Origin: Streptomyces geranii
Lineage (GTDB): Bacteria; Actinomycetota; Actinomycetes; Streptomycetales; Streptomycetaceae
Assembly: GCF_002954775.1 (NCBI RefSeq)
Contig: NZ_PJME01000013.1
Span: 124,001-188,000, forward strand
DNA: 64,000 bases
Reading direction: 5' to 3'
The translations under genes and the position numbers were made by a program. Of this stretch, positions 26,267-34,977 are shown piece by piece. The first letter of the stretch is position 1, and each line of letters begins with the position of its first letter. A model generated the notes under the pieces. That model made no database searches, was not told where the DNA came from, and saw only the letters and a list, made by a program, of their open reading frames with translations.

Positions 26267-27474
26267 GCCTGCGTCGCTCCCGCCGGCTCCAGGACGGCCA
26301 TGAGCCGCGTCATGAAATCGATGTGCCAGCCCACCTGTAGATCGTTGGCGAGGATGTGGAAGGAGCCCTTGGAGACGAACGGCTCGTCGCATCCGATGCG
26401 GATGCGTGGCCGTGCCTCGCGCGTGGCCCACCGGTAGATCTCCTTGGCGGCCGCCAGCTTCTCCGCTTCCGTTGCCGCGGCTCCCAGGTTGTCTTCCATC
26501 TCCGCGAAGAGGTCCTGCCATTCCTCGATGAGCCTGCGCTCATACTTGCTGATCTCTCCGGGCAGCAGCAGATTGTCATCCGACCACCGGGAGCGTTGGG
26601 TGAAGGCGCGGATGTAGTCGCGCACCGCGATGCCGACCCTGGTGTTGCCGATGTCGATCAGATCCAGCTGGCGGACGAAGGTCATGTTCGCGTAGTCCGA
26701 CGGATCGGGTTCGAGGACGGCGATGTCCTCGTCGATGGGCAGGTTCTCCGGGCGGAACTGATTGCGTAGATCGGTGAAGATCTGGTCGAACTCGTCGCCC
26801 GTGATCGCATCCATCTCGTCCGTGCGCAGCTGCCGGATCGTGCGCTGGTAGAACCAGCCCTCCAGACGCTGCAGGAATGGCTTGGCGTAGGCATGCCCCA
26901 CAGCGGAGACCACTCGCTCCAACAACAGGTTCTCCACCTCGTCGACATCCGGAGCATTGCCGATGACCTGTATTCGGGCCAGCATGTCCCGCCGCTCGTC
27001 AGCTGAGAGCTTGTCGAATGCCTCGTACGCCTTCTTGTTGTCCTTGCTGGTGGAAGCCTTCCGAGCCGCCTCCAGCGCCTTGAGTGCTCGGCTCTCGTCC
27101 CTGACATCGGAGGCGACAGGCTGCAGGAGATAGCCGGCGGAATCGGCCGTCAGGTCGGCGGTGGTCAGGAGAAACAGGTCCGTCTCGTCCAGGGCCAGCT
27201 GCTTGTTGGTGATCCCGTGCGCCCAGATCCGCAGTGTCTTCCACAGGTCCGTGCTGTAATCCGACATGGTGACACCGGCGGCCCGGTGCTTGAGCTGGTA
27301 CAGGACCCTGCCGCCTTCGACGACTTCCTCGACGTCGTCGCCGGCTTCGATGGCGATGCACCAGTCGAGCCCGCGGCCGTGCTGGTCGACGCAGGAATGA
27401 AGGGCTTTACGGAGCTGGTATACGTAGCCAATCGCGGACGCCGATGCCTCGAACGGAGCGGTCGTGTCCGCCAT
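26263..27474 (-). CDS. ABC-3C system effector 2: PD-(D/E)xK-like nuclease with CTD
   Basis: A 403-aa effector homologous in layout to 19695-20879. The N-terminus shows SASAIGYVYQL, the acidic strand AIEAGDDVEE (Glu43, Asp46/47) and VLYQLKHRA (Gln60, Lys62), the same E-Q-K arrangement. A helical middle follows, then a C-terminal region sharing DEPFVSKGSFHILANDLQVG with the copy-1 ending (EAFFVRGQRHELADAGRVGW). The ATG follows a GGGGGAAGAG ribosome site. It is the first gene of the minus-strand ABC-3C operon. Nuclease function is inferred from motifs. Confidence 0.78.
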   Translation of the reverse strand: MADTTAPFEASASAIGYVYQLRKALHSCVDQHGRGLDWCIAIEAGDDVEEVVEGGRVLYQLKHRAAGVTMSDYSTDLWKTLRIWAHGITNKQLALDETDLFLLTTADLTADSAGYLLQPVASDVRDESRALKALEAARKASTSKDNKKAYEAFDKLSADERRDMLARIQVIGNAPDVDEVENLLLERVVSAVGHAYAKPFLQRLEGWFYQRTIRQLRTDEMDAITGDEFDQIFTDLRNQFRPENLPIDEDIAVLEPDPSDYANMTFVRQLDLIDIGNTRVGIAVRDYIRAFTQRSRWSDDNLLLPGEISKYERRLIEEWQDLFAEMEDNLGAAATEAEKLAAAKEIYRWATREARPRIRIGCDEPFVSKGSFHILANDLQVGWHIDFMTRLMAVLEPAGATQA

Positions 27475-27682
27475 CTCTTCCCCCAGGTCTCACCGGACTC
27501 ATGCACGCGTCACTGATCTTTACATGGCGCACATATTGCCCGACACCCTTTCGCCAAGAGGGCCGGTGAACCATCGAGCTCCGCATCGCCAGAGAGGGAC
27601 GGAGGATCTCAGCGGAAGATGAGGAGAAGAGCGTCGCCGAGGCGTTAACGGCTCAGGTGATTGAGGGCGCTGCCCCGTAGCT

Positions 27683-29134
27683 CTACATGTAGTAGGCGTA
27701 GCGGGTGGCGATGCGGGCCTCGGTCGGGACGTGTTTGAGGATGGAGCCGACTCGGTAGGCGGTGCGCAGGGTGAGCGGGTCACGTTCGTCGAGTTGGGCG
27801 TTGTTCCAGTTCATCTTTGTCAGGGCGAGGATGTCGGTGGCGGCGGTCAGTAGATCTGTGCCGTGTGTTGCGGGCCGGATCAGCAGGGGCTGGGGGACGT
27901 ACAGGCCGGGGTAGGTCCGGAAGTACGGGACTGAGCCGCGGGTGTACAGGAGCAGGGAACGCGGGTCTAGTTCGACGCTGGTGCCGCGAAGTGGTGGGAG
28001 CTGTCCGGTGCGGTAGAGGTGCGGGGCGCCGCGCCGCTGGATCCACAGCAGGTCGACATGGTCGATGTCGCGTAGGTCGGCTGCCTCCTGGAAGCCGTCG
28101 ATCTCGCCGGTGGTGAAGTTCGAGGTCTTGTGTACGACGATGCGTGCGGGCTGGTGGCCGTGGGTGGTGCGGTACTCGGTCAGCGCGTGCAGCAGCAGTT
28201 GCCGGGCGTCGGGGAGCGTCAGGTGGGGCTGGCGGTCGCGCTTGGAGATCTGCGCGGTGCCGCCGCGGACGACGACGCCGTCGCCGCGTTCGTTGAACAC
28301 CTGGGCGACGGCGGTATGCAGCTCGTTTCCGTTCGCGCTGCGGTAGAAGCTGACCCCGACGTAGCAGGTGGCCAGATCGGAAGTGTGACGCTGCATGCGC
28401 CAGGGGGTCCCACCGGCTTTGTAATACAGGGCGGTGTGCAGGTTCCAGGCCCTGGTGGCCTCGTCCTGCAGAGGGCGGACGGTCTGCCCGTTGGTCCTGC
28501 TGGGGATCCCGGTCCAGGTCTCCTTGCGCATCAGCTGCAGGGGCGCCGGCAGCGTGAGCGCGGTGGCCTTGAGCAGGTCGTGGAAGTCGCCTCCGGTTCT
28601 TCGCTTGTCCTGGTTCTCTTCGCGTTCGGCCCTGTTCTCCTCTGACGGTGGGTGGTCTTCGCGGTCGTGGAGTTCTTCGGGGCGGGCGCAGATTACGACG
28701 CGGCAGCGTCCGGTTTCGGTCAGGGACCGGGCGGCGTCGGCGTACATCTCGACTGCCTCCTTGGTGGCGGAGGCTGTGTCGGCGCGGGCCAGGCGGCGCA
28801 GGTGGCGTTCGGGGATCTCGCGGACGAGGGCGTCGTCGAAGACGAGCTCGGCGCCGAACGGGGAGTCGGTACTGAAACCGGGGAACGGCTGGTGCAGGTT
28901 CTCCTGGCCGGGTTTGGTGTCCTTGGCCTCGATGTGGTTCTGGCAGCGCTGGAGCCAGCTTCGGATGCCGTCGACCGCATGGGCGGGGCCCACCAGGGCG
29001 ATGGGGATCTGGCGGGGTCCGGTGGGGGAGTCGGCGTCGGCCGGGCCGAACACGCTGATGCCGTAGCGGGGATCGATGTGGCGGTTTCCGGCCCGGAACT
29101 CCAGTTCCGGCTCGTGCAGCACCGGTGCTTTCAT
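27683..29134 (-). CDS. Short prokaryotic Argonaute (MID-PIWI), catalytically inactive type
   Basis: A 483-aa protein of the length of short pAgos, with no N or PAZ domain. The start (EPELEFRAGNRHIDPRYGIS, YGP-like FGPAD) and the end (KMNWNNAQLDERDPLTLRTA, then a final RYAYYM) are Argonaute signatures. In the PIWI domain the first catalytic Asp position reads YVGVSFYRSANG, with Ser instead of Asp, so slicing is not expected. The ATG is chosen because it overlaps the stop of the upstream DREN-APAZ gene by 4 bases (ATGA); a start 15 bases earlier is possible. With its partner it should form a guide-directed complex that detects invader nucleic acid. Confidence 0.88.
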   Translation of the reverse strand: MKAPVLHEPELEFRAGNRHIDPRYGISVFGPADADSPTGPRQIPIALVGPAHAVDGIRSWLQRCQNHIEAKDTKPGQENLHQPFPGFSTDSPFGAELVFDDALVREIPERHLRRLARADTASATKEAVEMYADAARSLTETGRCRVVICARPEELHDREDHPPSEENRAEREENQDKRRTGGDFHDLLKATALTLPAPLQLMRKETWTGIPSRTNGQTVRPLQDEATRAWNLHTALYYKAGGTPWRMQRHTSDLATCYVGVSFYRSANGNELHTAVAQVFNERGDGVVVRGGTAQISKRDRQPHLTLPDARQLLLHALTEYRTTHGHQPARIVVHKTSNFTTGEIDGFQEAADLRDIDHVDLLWIQRRGAPHLYRTGQLPPLRGTSVELDPRSLLLYTRGSVPYFRTYPGLYVPQPLLIRPATHGTDLLTAATDILALTKMNWNNAQLDERDPLTLRTAYRVGSILKHVPTEARIATRYAYYM

Positions 29135-30444
29135 TGCGGCAGCTCCCACAGTCCCTCGGCCAGCCCGTTCAGGCTCGGTTTCGGGGCTGGTTCTTGCGGG
29201 ATCCAGACGCTTTCGTCGATGGCGGCATCGCAGTCGAGCTGCAGGAGCTGGCTGAATCGGATGCGCTCATCGCGGCTCCTGAACAAGGTGTCATCGCCTT
29301 GCAGGTAGTCGGCCCAGGCGCGGACGAGCTGGTAGACGGCGTTGTTGCGTTCCAGCCGCTTGATCTTCTGGACGTACTCGGCGTCGTACAGCGAGTCGCG
29401 TCGGCCGTCGATGGTGAAGTGGTAGGTGGGGTTGATCTCCAGGAACCACTGTTCGCTCCAGCGGCGGAAGTACAAGCTGGCGGCGTAGTGACGACAGAAG
29501 CTGATCTTGGTTGTGTCGTCCTTGCCGAAGTACGGGGTGAAGAAGGTGCGTCCGCGGCTGCCTCGGTAGCGGCCTTTGATCTTCCGGCTGGATCGGTCCG
29601 GCGGGGCCTGCATGTAGACGATCTTCTTGGTGGGGTGCCAGACCAGATCGGGATGGTGGGCGGAGCGCAGGGTGAAGTTCAACAGGGAAACGAAGCGCCG
29701 CTGGACATCCAGGTCCTCAGTGGTCGCCCAGTTCCGCGTCGGGATGGAGGTGACCGGCCCGTCGCAGAGCACGGCGAGCGGGCCCTCGTCCAGTCGGCAC
29801 AGTGAGTAGATGCGTCCGGCGGCGAGGACGAAGCCGCTCTCGAACTGGTTGCCGTTCGAGCGCATCCGCTCCCATGCGTCGCCGCGGTCACGACACGGCG
29901 TGGACGCCTCGTAGATGAGCGGTGCGAAGCCCTCAACCGTGAGGAGGTTCGAGACCAGCTGTTCGCTTCCTTCGAGCCGTGGCAGCGGCTCTCCGGCAGG
30001 CACGCCCAGGGCCGACAGTTGACTGAAGGCGTCGAGGTCGAAGAGATCTGAGGTCTTGTCGAACTGAACGACGCGCCGTGCCTTGCGTTCAGGGTCGGCG
30101 AACCAGGTGTCGATGCGCTTCCACCACGCCTGCTGGATACGCAGGTCCACGCAGATGAGCACGACCGGACGGCCCAGCCGAAGCCAGTAGGCGATGTGGT
30201 CGGCCTTGCACGTGAACTTGAACTCGGTCGCGGTCTCGCCGCGAAACCCGACTTCTGTGCCCTTCACCTGTGCAAGGACGGCGACACCGGTGACTTCGCG
30301 GTCGACGTCCACGAACTCGATCTGACCGTCGATGGCGAAGTCACGTTTGGTGTCGTTCCACACGTGGCCGGCGTCGGAGACGGCCTTGTCGACGAATGCC
30401 TCGCCCCGGAACCCGGCCCGCTGCTGGACGCTGCGCTGCGGCAT
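29131..30444 (-). CDS. DREN-APAZ nuclease (DUF4365), SPARDA effector
   Basis: A 437-aa protein. Residues about 8-150 form a DUF4365 (DREN) PD-(D/E)xK nuclease: FAIDGQIEF (Asp39, Glu43) and VLAQVKGT (Gln59, Lys61). The rest resembles the APAZ domain that binds short Argonautes, with typical WFLEINPTYHFTIDG and KIKRLERNNAVYQLV near the C-terminus. This DREN-APAZ plus short pAgo pairing is the established SPARDA design, in which guide/target recognition triggers indiscriminate DNA degradation and abortive defence. Overlap with the pAgo gene supports a heteromeric complex. All predicted catalytic residues are present. Confidence 0.87.
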   Translation of the reverse strand: MPQRSVQQRAGFRGEAFVDKAVSDAGHVWNDTKRDFAIDGQIEFVDVDREVTGVAVLAQVKGTEVGFRGETATEFKFTCKADHIAYWLRLGRPVVLICVDLRIQQAWWKRIDTWFADPERKARRVVQFDKTSDLFDLDAFSQLSALGVPAGEPLPRLEGSEQLVSNLLTVEGFAPLIYEASTPCRDRGDAWERMRSNGNQFESGFVLAAGRIYSLCRLDEGPLAVLCDGPVTSIPTRNWATTEDLDVQRRFVSLLNFTLRSAHHPDLVWHPTKKIVYMQAPPDRSSRKIKGRYRGSRGRTFFTPYFGKDDTTKISFCRHYAASLYFRRWSEQWFLEINPTYHFTIDGRRDSLYDAEYVQKIKRLERNNAVYQLVRAWADYLQGDDTLFRSRDERIRFSQLLQLDCDAAIDESVWIPQEPAPKPSLNGLAEGLWELPQ

Positions 30445-30706
30445 CCGATCAGTGCTCCGAGAAAAACACGGGAGTGCCCGCCGTAGCCCGGCCGGATCTG
30501 CGAGGCCGAGGCCGCGCGTTGTTGTTCCACCTCATGGAGTGATCCTCCGTCGTTCACGCGTGGTCCAGGTCACTCAGGATAGGAGGGACCACCGACAACG
30601 ACCGGTGCACGCATGCGGGAGGAGACTCCGAGTAAGGGCACTGGGAAATTTCGAAGGCTTCACTGACTTCACCCAAAGCGCAGTGCATCGCAGGCCAGCC
30701 GAGTGA

Positions 30707-31018
30707 TCACGGCTCTTCGGCCTTGGGTGAGGTGAGGTAGGGAGGGTAGCCCTTGGCGCGAAGGAAGGCATCGAGCGCGATGGCGACGATGTCGCCGTGC
30801 TGGACGCCGTGGTCCGCGTGGTACCGGCGGATGCGCCGCTGGAGTTGGAGAGCGTCGGGGACGGCGTAGTTGATCTGCCCACGGCTGGTATTGCGGCCAT
30901 TGATGACCTCCAGTGTGTCCGGATGAGGCGCCAACGGGTCGTCGGTGAGGTCGGATTGCGTGTCGAGAGCGTCAGCCAGTTCACGCAGCTGACGGGTGTG
31001 GCGCGAGAGATCGGGCAT
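30707..31018 (-). CDS. Small ribbon-helix-helix-like partition protein
   Basis: A 103-aa protein whose C-terminal half (NYAVPDALQLQRRIRRYHAD, then GDIVAIALDAFLRAKGY) closely parallels the C-terminus of the 290-aa ParB candidate at 31145-32017 (SSVPAALKLKKRLKRFALDN, GDIVSVALDEWLTTRGF). The strand-helix-helix pattern suggests an RHH-type DNA-binding domain. It begins 20 bases from a pair of palindromes that look like a centromere or operator. Probably a second centromere-binding or copy-control protein of the plasmid. Confidence 0.65.
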   Translation of the reverse strand: MPDLSRHTRQLRELADALDTQSDLTDDPLAPHPDTLEVINGRNTSRGQINYAVPDALQLQRRIRRYHADHGVQHGDIVAIALDAFLRAKGYPPYLTSPKAEEP

Positions 31019-31038
31019 GGGCTGCTCCAGTCCGGCCC

Positions 31039-31072
31039 ACTAGTCGACTAGCTAGCCGCCTAGTCGACTAGT
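31039..31072. promoter_or_regulatory. Centromere-like pair of 12-bp palindromes
   Basis: CTAGTCGACTAG occurs at 31040-31051 and 31060-31071, exactly 20 bases (about two helical turns) apart, and each copy is itself a perfect palindrome. The flanking A and T extend an overall dyad. The array sits just upstream of the 103-aa RHH-like gene and within the parA/parB block, so it is probably a parS-like centromere and/or autoregulatory operator. Confidence 0.65.
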
Positions 31073-31089
31073 GGAATAGTCAGCGGGAC

Positions 31090-31126
31090 GGGTGTCCGCG
31101 AACGAGCGAAGCGTTCGCGGACACCC
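31090..31126 (-). terminator. Strong hairpin with 15-bp perfect stem
   Basis: GGGTGTCCGCGAACG (31090-31104) pairs perfectly with CGTTCGCGGACACCC (31112-31126) around a 7-base loop. It lies 18 bases downstream of the 290-aa ParB candidate stop in its transcription direction. It should end or attenuate the par operon before the palindrome pair and the next gene. Confidence 0.75.
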
Positions 31127-31144
31127 TGGGAAATGAACGCCGCG

Positions 31145-32017
31145 TCAGAAGCCGCGGGTGGTAAGCCACTCGTCCAGCGCGACCGAGACGATGTCGCCAA
31201 TGGGCAGGTGATCGAGTTCGTTGTCCAGAGCGAAGCGCTTGAGCCGCTTCTTCAGCTTCAGCGCCGCGGGAACCGACGAGTCGAGGCTTTCGCGCGTGAT
31301 CATGCGCTGGTTGAGGATCACGGCTGTCTCGGGGATGTCCTTCGGGCGGCCGGGGCCGTGAGCCCACGGGGTTCCCTCGCTGGGTGCTGCCTCCGCAAGC
31401 CCGTACTGCTCCTGGTGAGACCCCGGAACATCGGTCCTCACCGGGAACGCGGTACCGCCCGCGACCGGAGAAGCTGCCTGACGAACCGCCACCTCGGCGG
31501 CCGCGGCCACATCAGGAGCCGCGAACGTGCTGGGAGACAGGCCATGTCGCGCAACGGGTTCGGCCGGCTGCGTCAGCTGAACCGCAGGTGCTCCAGATTC
31601 GGTAGCCGGGGACTCATGCTGGACCTGTTGCTCCCCCTGATCCCCAGCAGATTCCGTCCCGGCCTCCGGGGTGAGAACGGCGGGGTGCACTGGCTGGCTG
31701 GCAACCGGCTCCGGCACGATGCCGCTCGGTACGACCTCACCTGTCGGCGGCCCGGAAACCAGTGCCCCGTCGACCGCTGCCCCAGTTCGGCCCTGCGCCG
31801 ATGCCTCGACGGGAACCATGGCAGAAGGGGACTGAACCTGCGGCCCGCCCGCAGAGGGATGCCGTTTGCCCTGGGTGGCGGTCTGTTCGGCGGCGAACTG
31901 CTCAGGCGTGAGCTCGGCGGCCGGAGGAGGGGGCGGCGGGGCCGTCCTCTTGGCCCCGCCCAGGGCCCGACCGGTGCGGCGGGCCGGCGGCTTTGGCCTC
32001 TCGTTGTTCTCGCTCAT
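31145..32017 (-). CDS. ParB-type partition protein candidate (290 aa)
   Basis: A protein with a long disordered Pro/Ala/Glu-rich N-terminal region (about residues 1-215) and a compact C-terminal domain (about 235-290) with an RHH-like pattern shared with the 103-aa protein downstream. Its ATG overlaps the parA stop (ATGA). In type Ib-like partition loci a ParA is followed by a small or tailed DNA-binding adaptor, which fits. The disordered tail could contact ParA. No HTH of the chromosomal ParB kind is visible. Confidence 0.7.
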   Translation of the reverse strand: MSENNERPKPPARRTGRALGGAKRTAPPPPPPAAELTPEQFAAEQTATQGKRHPSAGGPQVQSPSAMVPVEASAQGRTGAAVDGALVSGPPTGEVVPSGIVPEPVASQPVHPAVLTPEAGTESAGDQGEQQVQHESPATESGAPAVQLTQPAEPVARHGLSPSTFAAPDVAAAAEVAVRQAASPVAGGTAFPVRTDVPGSHQEQYGLAEAAPSEGTPWAHGPGRPKDIPETAVILNQRMITRESLDSSVPAALKLKKRLKRFALDNELDHLPIGDIVSVALDEWLTTRGF

Positions 32018-32730
32018 GCCTGGGTCAGGTCCTTCATCAGGTTGGCGTACTCGCTCAGTTCGGTGGGGATCTCGCCGAAGGCCTCCATGTAGTGCACCCA
32101 GGAGTGGATGGTGGTCTCGGCGAGCGGGAACGGTTCGTCGCGGTCCGGGCCGATGCCCTCGCCCTCGGCGGGCTCCAGCAGCTGCTCCTTCGCCCGGCTG
32201 GGCAGGCTGGTGCGGTCGTCGGCCTTGACCATCACGACGTGGGCGGTGACGCCGTGCTCGTTGCGGGCGGCGGCGCGCTCGGCCTCGTCGAAGGTGGCCA
32301 CGAGCTTGCGGCGCTCGATCTTGGTGGGGGCGACCGGCACGAGCAGCAGGTTCGCCTCGGTGACAGCCTCGTGGAAGATGCGGGCGCTGCCGCCGCCGGC
32401 GTCGACCACGATCGCGCCGAACTCGGCGCGCTTGGTGCGGATGTATTCGGCGATGTCGTCGAACGGGTACCGCTCGATAACCAGGTTCTCGGGAATCTCG
32501 AAGCCTGCGGCCTGGGCGACCTTGAACCAGTCGTAGGCGGACTGGCTGGTCGCGTCGGCGTCCAGCAGCAGCGTCGGCAGGTTGAGGACGACGGAGTAGT
32601 AGAGGGCGATGAACCAGGCGGAGGTGGTCTTGCCGGTGCCGCCCTTGAGCATGCCGACCACGATCACGAACGCGTCCCAGACGTGTTCGGTGGCGGCGGC
32701 CAGGGTCTGGTGACGGGTGTTTTCGTTCAC
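32014..32730 (-). CDS. ParA-family partition ATPase
   Basis: A 238-aa P-loop ATPase with deviant Walker A GMLKGGTGKTTSAW (about 26-39), LLLDADATSQSAYDWF (about 57-72) and Walker B-like GAIVVDAGGGSARIF (about 105-119). It has no N-terminal HTH, so it is of the short plasmid type. The GTG start has a GGAG upstream; the much longer in-frame reading upstream has no ParA character. It is coupled to the ParB candidate and probably drives segregation of the element when it is extrachromosomal. Confidence 0.85.
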   Translation of the reverse strand: MNENTRHQTLAAATEHVWDAFVIVVGMLKGGTGKTTSAWFIALYYSVVLNLPTLLLDADATSQSAYDWFKVAQAAGFEIPENLVIERYPFDDIAEYIRTKRAEFGAIVVDAGGGSARIFHEAVTEANLLLVPVAPTKIERRKLVATFDEAERAAARNEHGVTAHVVMVKADDRTSLPSRAKEQLLEPAEGEGIGPDRDEPFPLAETTIHSWVHYMEAFGEIPTELSEYANLMKDLTQA

Positions 32731-32893
32731 GAGTGCTTGATCTCCTGGAAGAGGAAGGGATGTTGTCGTGTGGTTCGGTGGAAGCTCGATGGGCGAGACG
32801 GGCGTCTCCGTGTGGACTGGGGAGGGGCCCGTGCTCTGCGGTGGCAGCCGGGATGGCCTTGGGTGGAGCGAATGACAGCTCTGGCTTCGGCCC

Positions 32894-33469
32894 TCACGGC
32901 CGGTTGGCTTCGCGGCGAGTGGGCCCGTGTCGGTGCTGGGGCCGCATGCGGGTGCCTGCTTGGTGCAGGAGCCGGTAGACGGTGCCGACGGAGTAGCTGC
33001 ACTCCTCGGCGAGGTTCGGCACGGTGGCGCCGGCCTCGTACCGTGCGCGCAGGGACAATGCGAGTTTCTGACGCTCGGCGGCCCGCGCTGCAGAGCGGAT
33101 CCGTTGCGTTTGCTGTGACGTGCGTGGTGCACCGCCCGCCTCGACCAGCAGGCGCCGGGCACCGCGCCTCGTTGCTCTGGCAACAGCAGCGAGTTCGCCG
33201 AGCGTCGCGCCGTGCTCCTCGTACAGAACGCGGAGATGAGCTGCGAGCCGCCTGCGCGTTTGCGGGTCGTTGCGCATGCGGCGGGTCTGCCACGACGTGC
33301 GCATCTCGGTCCGGGCCTCGTGCAGCCGGTTGAGAACCGTGCCGTACGAGAGGCCGCTGACAGCCACGAGTTCATCGACTGTCGCACCGGACTCGTACTG
33401 CTTGCGCAAGGCCTCAGGGGTCACCGGCTGGCTCTGGACAGGATTGGTTGGACGGGGTTGTGGGTTCAT
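32894..33469 (-). CDS. Triple helix-turn-helix protein, plasmid type
   Basis: A 191-aa protein built from three repeats of about 45 residues, each a predicted HTH: LRKQYESGATVDELVAVSGL, LRVLYEEHGATLGELAAVAR and LRARYEAGATVPNLAEECSY, each followed by a basic recognition helix (TVLNRLHEA, GARRLLVEA, TVYRLLHQA). The start is set by the ATGA overlap with rep. Such proteins accompany rep genes on Streptomyces plasmids. It may bind DNA with threefold spacing as a replication or transfer regulator; function unproven. Confidence 0.75.
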   Translation of the reverse strand: MNPQPRPTNPVQSQPVTPEALRKQYESGATVDELVAVSGLSYGTVLNRLHEARTEMRTSWQTRRMRNDPQTRRRLAAHLRVLYEEHGATLGELAAVARATRRGARRLLVEAGGAPRTSQQTQRIRSAARAAERQKLALSLRARYEAGATVPNLAEECSYSVGTVYRLLHQAGTRMRPQHRHGPTRREANRP

Positions 33470-34977
33470 GCTGCGGAATCCCATTCGCTGAGGGCTTCGG
33501 CATGGGAAGCGGCCAGCTCGTCGTAACTGCGCTGGTCGGCAGGGGTGATGAGAATCAGGCGGCCGTCGGTGGCGACCCGCCAGCCGGGAGCGGCGCGGCC
33601 GGTGACCGGATCGAGGACACGCCCGTCGGCGGTGTGCCACGCGGGCGGGATTTCGTCGGGGCGTGGCGCGGGGACCAGGACCTGGCGACCGTCTTCGCGG
33701 ACGATCACCACGGCCTTGCTGCGGTGCTCCGTGAGCCGGTCCAACGCCTGCCGGTATGCAGCGCGTTGGGCCGCGTACAGGGCCTTGCGGTGAGCTGCGC
33801 CGCCCGACGTACCGAGTCTCGCGGCGACTTCGGCCCAGCCCTCCGTCGGCACTGGGGTGAAGTCGGTGTCAGGGTCCGCGAGGCTGCTGCCGATGCCCTC
33901 CAGACCACGTGGCGCGAGGGCCCAGGTCTCCCCGGTGCGGTGCACAAGACCGTGCTCGGCAAGGCGCCCCAGGGTCCGGTAGGCAGTCGCGCGAGAGACC
34001 GAAGAGGTACCGACGAGCTCAGCAACTGTCTGGTGGGGGCGCTGGCACAGAGCACTGATGATCACGAGGGCGGCGCTGCCGAGGCCGTGGTGGGCGAAGG
34101 CGTCGTGGCCCATCAGCCGGCCGAGGACGGTGGAGTCGAGGTCGGCCGTCGTGGCCGTCTCAGAGGTGGGCCACTCCTCAAGTACCGGGTCGGGGGGGTA
34201 CTGAGTGGTGTGGAAACGAGACGACGGCGCGTTGAGGTACCAGGTCGAGCCCTCCCGGCCATGACCGACCCGCAACCGGCGCAGCCAGCCCTGTGGCTTG
34301 AGGACACTTTCGTAGACGGCCCGCAATGTCGTGCGGGAGATGCCGGCTTCTTCGGCAGTCTGCCGTTCGCTGGCGTGGTGCAGGAGGCCCCCCGCGGTCT
34401 CGGCGAAGTTCAGGTGCGCCCGCAGAACCCGCAGAGCGGTGCGTCCCCGCTCTCCGCGCCAGGGCGTCGTCTCGATGCGGTCGCGCAGCGCGGCGAGAAC
34501 CTCGTACGCGTCGTGCCGGGAGTTCAGCGCCCTGGTGGTACTGACCGCTTCCGAGGCGCTGGCCCACACGCGGCGGATGTAGTCCAGGGCACGCGACTGC
34601 CCGGAGCGCAGCGCGATGTTCTGGGCGTGCCTGCCGCCCTCATGGTCCGGGTGCAGCAAGAGCCGCGTCAGCTGGTCGACGGTGCCGTCGATGCGGGCCA
34701 CGTGGCAGGCGATGGCCGCGGTGATCCGGTGCCCGTGCTCGGCGGCGCCCTGGTGGTCCGTGCGCAGCGCCACGGTCCGCTTGTCGGAGGCGAGCCTGCT
34801 GTAACTACCGGCGGCGTAGCGGCCGGTGAGGTCCCCGAGGAGGACGAGATCGGCTGCCGCCGAAGGCAGGTGTGAGAGGCCCGAGGGGCCTGACGGGTGA
34901 GAGCGCTGCTGCTGGGGGTTCGTCTGGTGGGTGCTGTGGGGCACGGTGGGGTCGTCTCGCAAAGACGTGGACGCCAC
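33466..34977 (-). CDS. Candidate plasmid replication initiator (winged HTH)
   Basis: A 503-aa protein without enzymatic motifs. Two winged-HTH-like regions are visible: about residues 205-240 (QTAEEAGISRTTLRAVYESV) and about 305-345 (TVAELVGTSSVSRATAYRTL, then GRLAEHGLVHR). It heads a minus-strand block with triple-HTH, parA and parB genes, and a repeat array lies 210-310 bases upstream, as expected for a Rep-origin pair. I cannot assign it to a named Rep family. The GTG start at 34977 is uncertain; a GTG 36 bases downstream is an alternative. Confidence 0.6.
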   Translation of the reverse strand: MASTSLRDDPTVPHSTHQTNPQQQRSHPSGPSGLSHLPSAAADLVLLGDLTGRYAAGSYSRLASDKRTVALRTDHQGAAEHGHRITAAIACHVARIDGTVDQLTRLLLHPDHEGGRHAQNIALRSGQSRALDYIRRVWASASEAVSTTRALNSRHDAYEVLAALRDRIETTPWRGERGRTALRVLRAHLNFAETAGGLLHHASERQTAEEAGISRTTLRAVYESVLKPQGWLRRLRVGHGREGSTWYLNAPSSRFHTTQYPPDPVLEEWPTSETATTADLDSTVLGRLMGHDAFAHHGLGSAALVIISALCQRPHQTVAELVGTSSVSRATAYRTLGRLAEHGLVHRTGETWALAPRGLEGIGSSLADPDTDFTPVPTEGWAEVAARLGTSGGAAHRKALYAAQRAAYRQALDRLTEHRSKAVVIVREDGRQVLVPAPRPDEIPPAWHTADGRVLDPVTGRAAPGWRVATDGRLILITPADQRSYDELAASHAEALSEWDSAA

